A stretch of 36,786 bases of DNA from Novosphingobium panipatense (lineage in GTDB: Bacteria; Pseudomonadota; Alphaproteobacteria; Sphingomonadales; Sphingomonadaceae). The DNA lies in contig NZ_MSQB01000039.1 of NCBI RefSeq assembly GCF_002149965.1, positions 1-36,786 on the forward strand, in the 5' to 3' direction. Positions 30,175 through 36,786 of the stretch are shown in pieces. The translations under genes were made by a program, and so were the position numbers. Positions within the stretch are counted from its first letter, which is position 1. Every line of letters begins with the position of its first letter. Below the pieces are notes generated by a model. It was not told the DNA's origin, did no database searches, and saw only the letters and a program-made list of their open reading frames with translations.

Positions 30175-32244
30175 TCAGGCCACGTCCTGGTTGCTGGGCG
30201 TAGACGTTTCGGGGAACCTCAGCATGGCCGCAGGCTGCGGCCTGCCGAACAGGTAGCCCTGTCCCTGCGTGCAGCCTTCCGAGCGGAGATATTCGCGTTC
30301 CACCTCGCTCTCCACGTCCTCTGCCGCGACGATCAGGCCCAGGCTGCGGCCCAGGCCGATCACGGCGCGGATCACTGCGCGTGAGGTGGCGGCCTCGTGC
30401 AGGTTGATGATGAAGGACTTGTCGATCTTGATCTTCGTGAAGGGGTAGTTGAGCAGGTAGCTGAGCGAGGAATAGCCGGTGCCGAAGTCGTCGAGCGAGA
30501 TGCCGATGCCAAATGCCCGCAAGTTGCGGATGATCGCGGCGGGGCGCGGGCCGCGCTCCATCAGCACGGCCTCGGTAATCTCCAGCTCCAGGCGTTCGGC
30601 GCAAAGGCCGGAACTGGACAGGGCGTTGATCACCGTGCTGAGCAGGTTGCCGTTGCGGAACTGGACGGGGGAGACGTTGACCGAGACGCGTACCTCCTCC
30701 GGCCAGTTCACCGCTTCCCGGCAGGCGGTTTGCAGGACAAACCGGCCGAGCTTGTCGATCAGGCCGAGTTCCTCGGCGATGGGCACGAAGATCTCGGGCG
30801 AGACCTGCCCGCGTTCCTGGTGGTTCCAGCGCAGCAGCGCCTCGCAGCATTCCACCGCGCCCGTCTCGAGGTTCAGCAGGGGCTGGTAGTGGACTTCCAG
30901 TTCGCCGTCGCGGACGGCCTTGCGCAAGTCCTTTTCCAGACGGCTCTTGGCCTGTGCCGCTTCGTCCATCGCAGGCTCGAAGCTGCGGCAGGTGCCGCGC
31001 TGGTCGGCCTTGGCGGCGTAGAGCGCAAGATCGGCGAACCGCATCAGCGTCTCGTGGTCGCTGCTGTCGAAAGGCGCGGCCGCCATGCCCACCGTGGCGC
31101 CGATATGCAGTGTGTTGCCGTGGACATGGAAGGGTTCGGAAAGCGTGGCGATGATTGCCTTGCTGACGAGTTCGGCCTGGGTGAGGCTGGACTTGCGGAA
31201 GATGATGGCGAATTCGTCTCCGCCGATGCGGCAGAGCAGGGCGCTGGGCGGGATCAGATCGCGCATGCGCCGCGCGGCGTCGGTCAGCAGGGCATCGCCG
31301 AAATGATGGCCGTAGGTGTCGTTCACCGTCTTGAAGTGATCGAGGTCGATCAGCGCCAGCGTGACGGTATCGGCCGGAGATACCTCTTCCAGCATCTCGC
31401 GCAGCATGTCGCGGCAATGGGAACGGTTGGCCAGCCCGGTCAGGTCGTCGTGCCGGGCCATGTGCTCCATGCGCCGTTCGATCCGGCGGCGCTCGGTAAT
31501 GTCGAAGATCGAGGCGATCGTGACCTGCCGGTCGTCCAGGGTCGAGACTTGCGTGGAGATATGCGCTTCCACCAGCTCGCCGTCGCGGCGGAGCATTCGC
31601 CAGTTGGAAATGCACGCGGGTTTCGCGGACCCCAGCATGCGGGCGGCGGCGCTCCAGGCATCGGGGCCGAACAGGCGGCGGGCGTGCAGGCCTTCCATTT
31701 CCTGCGGGTCATAGCCGAACAGGCGGCAGGCCGAGGCATTGGCATTGAGGATCAGGCCGGTCACGGGATCGTGGACGAACATCGCCAGCGGGTTCTGTTC
31801 GAAGAGCAGCCGGAAGCTCTCTTCCTTCTGCTTGAGATCGGTGATGTCCACCCGCAGCCCGATCGATCCGCCGTCCTCGGTACGGGTTTCCTCGATAAGG
31901 ATGCAGCGGCCGTTGGAAAGGCGCTGTTCGTGACGGGAAGCCGGTTCCTGCATCAGCCTGAGCCGGTCGGCCAGCCACGCTTCCTCGCGGCCCGCGGCCT
32001 CGGGATAGTCGCCCCGCTCGACGCCTACGCGCAAGGTGTCGGCCAGCCGCGCGCCGGGCTCCAGCAGGTCGGCGGAGCGGCAGTAGATTTCCTCGTACTT
32101 GCGGTTCCAGAGGATGTAGCGGCCTTCGTCGTCGAGGAACACGACGCCCTGCGGCAGTGCATCGATCGCTTCGCGCAGCCGTCTTTCCGCGCGCGACGCA
32201 GCCGCGAGCGCAGTATCGAGCGATTCCGGCGCTGAACCTTCCAA
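30175..32244 (-). CDS. PAS-PAS-GGDEF-EAL cyclic-di-GMP protein
   Basis: The 689-residue cytosolic protein has two PAS domains (about 20-135 and 140-255), a GGDEF domain (GGDEF 341-345) and an EAL domain (EALLRW 468-473, NVSPVQF, ELEITEAVL, DDFGTGYSSL, KIKIDKSF). The RxxD inhibitory site is absent. In the last EAL motif the usual AEGVE reads AAEDVE, so the Glu is kept but the following Gly is Asp. It may act mainly as a phosphodiesterase or switch by PAS signal. The start is TTG 32244: a stop codon lies three codons upstream and no ATG occurs before residue 98. The nearest Shine-Dalgarno-like AGAAGG is too close, so initiation is unusual. Confidence 0.92.
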   Translation of the reverse strand: MEGSAPESLDTALAAASRAERRLREAIDALPQGVVFLDDEGRYILWNRKYEEIYCRSADLLEPGARLADTLRVGVERGDYPEAAGREEAWLADRLRLMQEPASRHEQRLSNGRCILIEETRTEDGGSIGLRVDITDLKQKEESFRLLFEQNPLAMFVHDPVTGLILNANASACRLFGYDPQEMEGLHARRLFGPDAWSAAARMLGSAKPACISNWRMLRRDGELVEAHISTQVSTLDDRQVTIASIFDITERRRIERRMEHMARHDDLTGLANRSHCRDMLREMLEEVSPADTVTLALIDLDHFKTVNDTYGHHFGDALLTDAARRMRDLIPPSALLCRIGGDEFAIIFRKSSLTQAELVSKAIIATLSEPFHVHGNTLHIGATVGMAAAPFDSSDHETLMRFADLALYAAKADQRGTCRSFEPAMDEAAQAKSRLEKDLRKAVRDGELEVHYQPLLNLETGAVECCEALLRWNHQERGQVSPEIFVPIAEELGLIDKLGRFVLQTACREAVNWPEEVRVSVNVSPVQFRNGNLLSTVINALSSSGLCAERLELEITEAVLMERGPRPAAIIRNLRAFGIGISLDDFGTGYSSLSYLLNYPFTKIKIDKSFIINLHEAATSRAVIRAVIGLGRSLGLIVAAEDVESEVEREYLRSEGCTQGQGYLFGRPQPAAMLRFPETSTPSNQDVA

Positions 32245-32465
32245 GCCTTCTTACTCTTCCGACGTTTCCAGAACCAATTGGCGATCCCTTGTTCTGGTAT
32301 AAGAGTATGACACAATACGTTAATTTTTTCACCCAGTCGATCAGGGGCGCTTCTTGCGGATTTGGCTGGGCACGGCGCGCAAGGGTTAACAGACGGGAAA
32401 ATGCCCGCCGCACCGGAGCGCGACGGGCCTGGTTTTCCTCCCCAGGAAAACGCCTGAAAGGTTGT

Positions 32466-32519
32466 CCGGCTTTCGAAGGCCGGTGTTCCGGTCGGCGGCT
32501 TTATCGGTGCCGCCGATCC
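32466..32519 (-). terminator. Tandem stem-loops after the aceA operon
   Basis: Downstream of the small ORF on the minus strand are GGATCGGCGGC/GCCGCCGACC (32519-32490, one bulge) and the near-perfect hairpin 32483-32466 around TTCGAA. No T-run follows. The rest of the 287-base gap to the GGDEF-EAL gene holds one more hairpin (GTTTTCCT-CCCC-AGGAAAAC, 32432-32451) and an AT-rich patch near 32310-32335 that may be that gene's promoter. Confidence 0.45.
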
Positions 32520-32531
32520 GGGTGTTCCAGA

Positions 32532-32702
32532 TTAGCGGCGCGTGGCGCTGCCGAGCCTGTGGTAGAGGTTCGAGTACGTCGAGCTGACCGGATCGTCCTC
32601 ATGCGCACGCATGTAATAGAGGACGGCTTCCTGCAGCAGCTTGAAGTCCTGGTTCGAAAGCACCGCGCGGGCGCGGGCCGGTTCGGCGGTCATGGTGGTC
32701 AT
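32532..32702 (-). CDS. 56-residue conserved-looking small protein after aceA
   Basis: The ORF encodes a 56-residue soluble protein, with an Arg/Ala-rich start, then LSNQDFKLLQEAVLYYMRAHEDDPVSSTYSNLYHRL. It has a strong ribosome binding site (GGAAGG five bases before ATG 32702); ATG 32693 is an alternative three codons on. It lies 88 bases after isocitrate lyase on the same strand and before two hairpins, so it is probably in that operon. The helical, charged sequence looks like a small regulatory or adaptor protein; I do not recognise a characterised family. Confidence 0.7.
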   Translation of the reverse strand: MTTMTAEPARARAVLSNQDFKLLQEAVLYYMRAHEDDPVSSTYSNLYHRLGSATRR

Positions 32703-32790
32703 CTACCTTCCTTTCCTTGCTTGGCGGCCCCGGGCGGTCCCCGGTGACCTTCGAAAATCGGCTATGCTGCTAACTGGTTCCCCTGCTGCC

Positions 32791-34383
32791 TCAGGCAGCG
32801 AATTGGTTCATCGTGTTGTGCGTGCCGCCCGCCTTCAGGGCGGCCTCGCCGGCGAAGTATTCCTTGTGGTCGTCGCCGATGTCCGATCCGGCCATGTTCT
32901 GGTGCTTCACGCAGGCGATACCCTGGCGGATTTCCTGACGTTGCACGCCCTTGACGTAGCCGAGCATGCCCGCCTCGCCGAAGTACTCCTTCGCCAGATT
33001 GTCGGTCGACAAGGCGGCGGTGTGATACGTCGGCAGGGTGATGAGGTGGTGGAAGATCCCCGCCTCGCGCGCCGCGTCCTTCTGGAAGGTGCGGATGCGC
33101 TCGTCGGCCTCATTGCCAAGCTCGGTGCCGTCGTAGTCCACGCCCATCAGCTTGGCCCGGTCATAGGCGCCGGTGTCGCGGCCTTCCGCTTCCCACGCAT
33201 CGAAAACCTGCTGGCGGAAGTTCAGCGTCCAGTTGAAGCTGGGCGAGTTGTTGTAGACCAGCTTGGCATTCGGGATCACTTCACGGATGCGGCTGACCAT
33301 TCCGCCGATCTGGCCGATGTGCGGCTTTTCGGTTTCGATCCACAGCAAGTCCGCGCCGTTCTCCAGCGCATGGATGCAATCGAGCACGCAGCGATCCTCG
33401 CCGGTTCCACTGCGGAACTGGTAGAGGTTCGAGGGCAGCCGCTTCGGGCGCATCAGCTTGCCGTCGCGGGTGATCAAAACCTCACCGTGGCCAACCTCGC
33501 CCGCCGCGATCTCGTCGCAGTCGAGGAAGCTGTTGTAGCGATCGCCGATGTCGCCCGGCTGCCGGGTGAAGGCAATCTGCTTGGTCAGCCCCGCGCCCAG
33601 CGAGTCGGTGCGCGCCACGATCAGGCCCTCGTCCACGCCCAGTTCCATGAAGGCGTAGCGGACCGCGCGGATCTTCGCGATGAAGTCCTCATGCGGAACG
33701 GTGACCTTGCCGTCCTGATGGCCGCACTGCTTCTCGTCAGAGACCTGGTTCTCGATCTGGATGCAGCAGGCACCAGCCTCGATGAACTTCTTGGCGAGCA
33801 GGTAAGTCGCCTCGGCATTGCCGAAACCCGCGTCGATATCGGCGACGATCGGCACCACGTGCGTTTCGTGATTGTCGATGGCGTGTTCAAGGCGCTTGGC
33901 CTCGACTTCGTCACCGGCTTCGCGGGCCTTGTCCAGATCGCGGAACATCATGCCGAGTTCGCGGGCATCGGCCTGCCGCAGGAACGTGTAGAGTTCCTCG
34001 ACCAACGCGGGAACCGAGGTCTTCTCGTGCATCGACTGGTCTGGCAGGGGGCCGAACTCGCTGCGCAGCGCCGCAACCATCCAGCCCGAAAGGTAGAGGT
34101 AGCGGCCCTTGGTCGTGCCGAAATGCTTCTTGATGGAGATCATCTTCTGCTGGCCGATGAAACCGTGCCAGCAGCCCAGCGACTGGGTGTAGTTGGCAGG
34201 GTCGCGATCATAGGCTGCCATGTCCTCACGCATGATGCGCGCGGTATGGCGGGCGATGTCGAGGCCGGTGCGGAAGCGGTTCTGCAGGCGCATGCGCGCG
34301 ACCGATTCCGGCTCGATGCCGTTCCAATTGGGCTCGGTGCCGATGGTCTGACCGGCTTCGGTGATCTTGCTCTGGTAGGTCAC
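32791..34383 (-). CDS. aceA: Isocitrate lyase (long, Pseudomonas-type)
   Basis: The 530-residue enzyme splits isocitrate into glyoxylate and succinate, the first step of the glyoxylate shunt needed for growth on acetate and fatty acids. The catalytic motif is KQCGH (218-222, Cys220) in SDEKQCGHQDGKVTVP; ADIDAGFGNAEATY (about 181-194), LIVARTDSLGAG and YNNSPSFNWTLNF are also family-typical. The length matches the roughly 530-residue subgroup. The start is GTG 34383 with GGGGAC upstream; the frame remains open for 32 residues more, but these do not fit. Malate synthase is not in this window. The divergent ScfR/RamB-like gene is its likely regulator. Confidence 0.95.
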   Translation of the reverse strand: MTYQSKITEAGQTIGTEPNWNGIEPESVARMRLQNRFRTGLDIARHTARIMREDMAAYDRDPANYTQSLGCWHGFIGQQKMISIKKHFGTTKGRYLYLSGWMVAALRSEFGPLPDQSMHEKTSVPALVEELYTFLRQADARELGMMFRDLDKAREAGDEVEAKRLEHAIDNHETHVVPIVADIDAGFGNAEATYLLAKKFIEAGACCIQIENQVSDEKQCGHQDGKVTVPHEDFIAKIRAVRYAFMELGVDEGLIVARTDSLGAGLTKQIAFTRQPGDIGDRYNSFLDCDEIAAGEVGHGEVLITRDGKLMRPKRLPSNLYQFRSGTGEDRCVLDCIHALENGADLLWIETEKPHIGQIGGMVSRIREVIPNAKLVYNNSPSFNWTLNFRQQVFDAWEAEGRDTGAYDRAKLMGVDYDGTELGNEADERIRTFQKDAAREAGIFHHLITLPTYHTAALSTDNLAKEYFGEAGMLGYVKGVQRQEIRQGIACVKHQNMAGSDIGDDHKEYFAGEAALKAGGTHNTMNQFAA

Positions 34384-34480
34384 TGCCAAAAGTCCCCGTC
34401 GAAAAATGTGTTTGGGCGATGACCTTGAGTTAGGCCCCATTTTTGCGGCGCGGAACGGCTCGCGAAGTCCGGTTGTCAAA

Positions 34481-34503
34481 CTTTACAGATGTTCTTTGTA
34501 AAG
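34481..34503. promoter_or_regulatory. Palindrome in the aceA/regulator gap
   Basis: CTTTACA (34481-34487) and TGTAAAG (34497-34503) form a perfect 7-base inverted repeat with a 9-base spacer, about 100 bases upstream of aceA. The TTTGTAAAG half resembles the TTTGCAAA-type sites of RamB-like regulators, so it is the best candidate operator. Confidence 0.55.
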
Positions 34504-34539
34504 ATGTGTTGTAGTGACAGCGCATGGGTGTGCAGCGCT

Positions 34540-34658
34540 CGTCGTCCCGGACCTGATCCGGGACCGCTGGCCATGAACAGCCAAGTTAACGGCAGGGCGC
34601 CCACCCGCAGACAAGGCGTCGGAGCCGCCAGCGGTCCCGGATCAGGTCCGGGACGACG
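34540..34658. repeat. 31-bp perfect inverted repeat in the regulator leader
   Basis: The 31 bases at 34540-34570 are the exact reverse complement of 34628-34658, 57 bases apart. Each arm also contains its own palindrome TCCCGGA-CCTGA-TCCGGGA. The arm sequence is of the intergenic-repeat type common in alphaproteobacteria. The right arm ends one base before the GGAGG ribosome site of the downstream regulator. Confidence 0.85.
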
Positions 34659-34667
34659 GAGGATGAA

Positions 34668-36056
34668 TTGGCAGAAAGTCGCCCCTTGTACCTTGGCCCC
34701 AGGCTGCGCCGCCTGCGCCGCGAACTGGGCCTGACGCAGCAGGCCATGGCGGACGATCTTGAGATCTCGCCCAGCTACGTCGCGCTGCTGGAACGCAACC
34801 AGCGCCCGGTCACGGCAGACATGTTGCTGCGCCTTGCGCGGACCTATCGGCTGGACATTGCCGATATCGCCGGGGACGATGGCGAGGATTACGCCCGCCG
34901 CGTGGGGGAGGTGCTGCGCGATCCGCTGTTCGCCGATATCGACTTGCCCTCACTGGAAATCGCCGATCTGGCGATGAGCTTTCCGGGCATTTCGGAAGCG
35001 CTGCTGCGGCTTCATGGCGCCTACACCCGCGAAAGTCAGGCCCTGGCCGAGCAGCGCGCCTCCGGCCCGGCAGCGGAAGAGAACGAGCCGGTGCGTGAGG
35101 CGCAACGGTTCCTCGGCCAATCGCGCAACTACTTCCACGCCATCGACGTGCGGGCGGAGGAACTTGCCGGCGAAATCGAGCAGGCCGGCGGTGCCACCGC
35201 ATGGCTTGCGGCCAAGGGCGTGCGCGTGCGCTTCTTGCCGCCCGACGTCATGGTCGATTCCCTGCGGCGGTTCGACCGGCACAACCAGCAGCTGCTGATC
35301 GACGACACGCTCGGCCCCTCAAGCCGGGCGTTCCAGATCGCCACCCACATCGCCCATACCGCGATGCGCGGCGACATCGTGGCGGTCGTGCGCGCCGCCG
35401 CTTTTGTGCAGACCACCACGGCGACGCTCGTGCGCCGGGCGCTGGCGGGCTACGCGGCGGCGGCGATCCTGATGCCCTATGCCAAGTTCGCCCGCGCGGC
35501 GGAGGCACGGCGCTACGATATCGAAGCGCTTTGCGGGTTGTTCGGCACCAGTTTCGAGCAAGTCGCGCACCGGCTCACCACGTTGCACCGTCCGGGGGAG
35601 GAGCGGGTGCCGTTCTTCTTCCTGCGCGTGGATGAGGCCGGAAACGTCTCGAAGCGGCTGGACGGCGCGGGCTTCCCCTTTGCGGCGCATGGCGGCGGCT
35701 GTCCCTTGTGGTCGGTACATCAGGTGTTCCGCTGGCCGGGCGAAGTGCGGACCCAGTGGCTGGAACTGCCGGACGGTCAGCGCTTCTTCTCGATCGCGCG
35801 CACCGTCACTTCGGGCGAGGGGCGGCATGGGCGGATGAAAATCACCCGCGCCGTGGCGCTCGCCTGCGCCGCGGAAGAGGCGGGCAAGCTGGTCTATGGC
35901 GGTGAGCCGGAAGCCAAGGCAACGCCCATCGGCGTGACCTGCCGCCTGTGCCAGCGGGCCGATTGCGCGGCCCGATCGGTGCCGCCGATCGGCCGCGACG
36001 TGCTGGCCGACGACTATCGCCGCGCGGCGCAGCCCTATACCTTCTCCGAAAGCTGA
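34668..36056 (+). CDS. ScfR/RamB-type short-chain fatty acid regulator
   Basis: The 462-residue protein has an N-terminal XRE HTH (LGPRLRRLRRELGLTQQAMADDLEISPSYVALLERNQRPVTADMLLRLA, about 8-56), a central IrrE/DUF955-like region (about 150-300) and a C-terminal DUF2083-like part with three cysteines, CRLCQRADC. RamB, ScfR and MccR-type relatives sense acyl-CoA or acetate status and control glyoxylate-shunt genes; the divergent position next to aceA supports this. The start is TTG 34668, six bases after GGAGG; no ATG fits. The 31-bp inverted repeat sits in the leader. I see no break in the frame. Confidence 0.9.
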   Translation: MAESRPLYLGPRLRRLRRELGLTQQAMADDLEISPSYVALLERNQRPVTADMLLRLARTYRLDIADIAGDDGEDYARRVGEVLRDPLFADIDLPSLEIADLAMSFPGISEALLRLHGAYTRESQALAEQRASGPAAEENEPVREAQRFLGQSRNYFHAIDVRAEELAGEIEQAGGATAWLAAKGVRVRFLPPDVMVDSLRRFDRHNQQLLIDDTLGPSSRAFQIATHIAHTAMRGDIVAVVRAAAFVQTTTATLVRRALAGYAAAAILMPYAKFARAAEARRYDIEALCGLFGTSFEQVAHRLTTLHRPGEERVPFFFLRVDEAGNVSKRLDGAGFPFAAHGGGCPLWSVHQVFRWPGEVRTQWLELPDGQRFFSIARTVTSGEGRHGRMKITRAVALACAAEEAGKLVYGGEPEAKATPIGVTCRLCQRADCAARSVPPIGRDVLADDYRRAAQPYTFSES

Positions 36057-36186
36057 TATTCTCTATTGCGAATTTAAATTCTCTAACGTGACGATTCCGC
36101 CGTGGCGATGGCGCGGTGCAAAAGCTTGCGATGGCAGCCGTCGCGACGCAGGATCGCGTCTTGAAGCGGGCGAGAGGATAAGTGCA

Positions 36187-36786
36187 TTGAGCAGCGAAGG
36201 CACGCCGGGCGCGGCCCGGACCTTTCCCGAACTGATCCGCTCTGCCGCCGCCGCTTATGGCGATGCCGTGGCGATCACGCTGGAGACCGAAACCGGCAGC
36301 GAAAGCGCCAGTTTCACCGATCTTGACCGCCAATCCGCAGACCTTGCACGCGGACTGCTGGCGCGCGGCGTGGGGAAGGGCGCGCGCGTCGGGTTCATCT
36401 TCGGCAACGGTCCGGGCTTTGCCACGGTCTTGGCCGCCATTGCCCGCATCGGTGCGGTCGCGGTGCCGATCAGCACGATGATCCGCGCCAATGAACTGGT
36501 CCGTGTGCTGCGTCAGAGCGACGTGCAGGGGCTGATCGTTCAGCGGACCATGCTGGGCAAGGATCTTGTGACCCGGCTCATCGAGGCGCTGCCCGAACTT
36601 GCCGCCCAGACTTGCGGCGCGCTGCGCCTGCCGCGTGTGCCGTACTTGCGTTGGATCATCTCCAGCGGAGCGGACTTGCCCGCCGCCGTCGCGTCGACGG
36701 CGTGGCTTACTGATGTCGATGTGGGCGAAGAGGTGCTGCGCGAGGTCGAGTCCGAGGTTCATCCGACCGACCAGATGATCGAGATC
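36187..36786 (+). CDS. AMP-binding acyl-CoA ligase, N-terminal part (cut by window end)
   Basis: The first 200 residues of an ANL-superfamily enzyme are visible: RTFPELIRSAAAAYGDAVAI, FTDLDRQSADLARGLLARGVGKGARVGFIFGN, AVLAAIARIGAVAVPIST and RWIISSGADLP follow the usual order, before the ATP-binding YTSGTTG-type loop that would lie beyond the edge. It would activate a carboxylic acid as CoA thioester. The start is TTG 36187 with AGAGGA nine bases upstream. It follows the aceA regulator by 130 bases on the same strand; that gap holds two ATTCTCTA octamers 20 bases apart (36058, 36078). Confidence 0.85.
   Translation, partial: MSSEGTPGAARTFPELIRSAAAAYGDAVAITLETETGSESASFTDLDRQSADLARGLLARGVGKGARVGFIFGNGPGFATVLAAIARIGAVAVPISTMIRANELVRVLRQSDVQGLIVQRTMLGKDLVTRLIEALPELAAQTCGALRLPRVPYLRWIISSGADLPAAVASTAWLTDVDVGEEVLREVESEVHPTDQMIEI

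Noticed and set aside
1..36786. CRISPR array
   Set aside because: No regularly spaced identical repeats with unique spacers; repeats here are palindromic and paired, not arrayed.

Overview
The window is a GC-rich alphaproteobacterial chromosome segment. It most resembles a sphingomonad such as Novosphingobium or Sphingomonas. The indications are the gene set (a terminase-small-subunit-like HTH gene of the type seen in these genomes, paired glycine-zipper proteins, a NodT/EmrA/EmrB efflux operon, a CYP101-like P450 with its ferredoxin, and aceA divergent from a RamB/ScfR-type regulator), strong GC bias at third codon positions, and frequent GTG/TTG starts. This assignment is from protein style, not from a search.

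Left end (1-1620). This is a visibly AT-richer island reading leftward. In transcription order it holds a structured non-coding stretch (about 1620-1128), a 60-residue cationic, Trp-rich small protein, a small XRE-type HTH protein, and a retron-type reverse transcriptase that stops after motif A. The layout is that of a retron-like defence locus, with the RT apparently broken close to the window edge. It is the best candidate here for a poorly described system.

Core and housekeeping part (1741-14355). A domesticated phage-like HTH gene has a remarkable hairpin leader. It is followed by leftward rlpA, argG, a cyclopropane fatty acid synthase, a pteridine-reductase-like SDR and a sulfotransferase. 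Next come two paralogous glycine-zipper envelope proteins that bracket a rightward ClC H+/Cl- antiporter and a membrane diguanylate cyclase. A PhzF-family gene converges on a two-gene operon encoding a MaoC/FAS1-type hydratase and a deazaflavin/F420-type (DDN-like) protein.

Signalling and efflux (14488-25948). A leftward operon encodes a PAS-PAS histidine kinase, a single-domain response regulator and a REC-GGDEF-EAL protein. A short asparaginase-like gene follows. A TetR gene lies divergent to a three-gene efflux operon (outer-membrane lipoprotein, HlyD-type adaptor, 14-TM MFS pump). Two identical palindromic operators lie in the shared promoter region, and one covers the start codon of the efflux operon. 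A DUF938 methyltransferase-like gene and a MATE exporter converge after this.

P450 cassette and right end (26313-36786). A P450, its [2Fe-2S] ferredoxin and a divergent TetR gene are bracketed by two 168-bp copies of a cloverleaf-like palindromic repeat. Then come a PfkB-family sugar kinase, a PAS-PAS-GGDEF-EAL protein, an unlisted 56-residue small protein, isocitrate lyase, its divergent ScfR/RamB-like regulator with a 31-bp inverted repeat in its leader, and the start of an AMP-binding acyl-CoA ligase cut by the window end. The window contains three GGDEF proteins, so cyclic-di-GMP signalling is heavily represented. I saw no tRNA, rRNA, CRISPR array or intact transposase.
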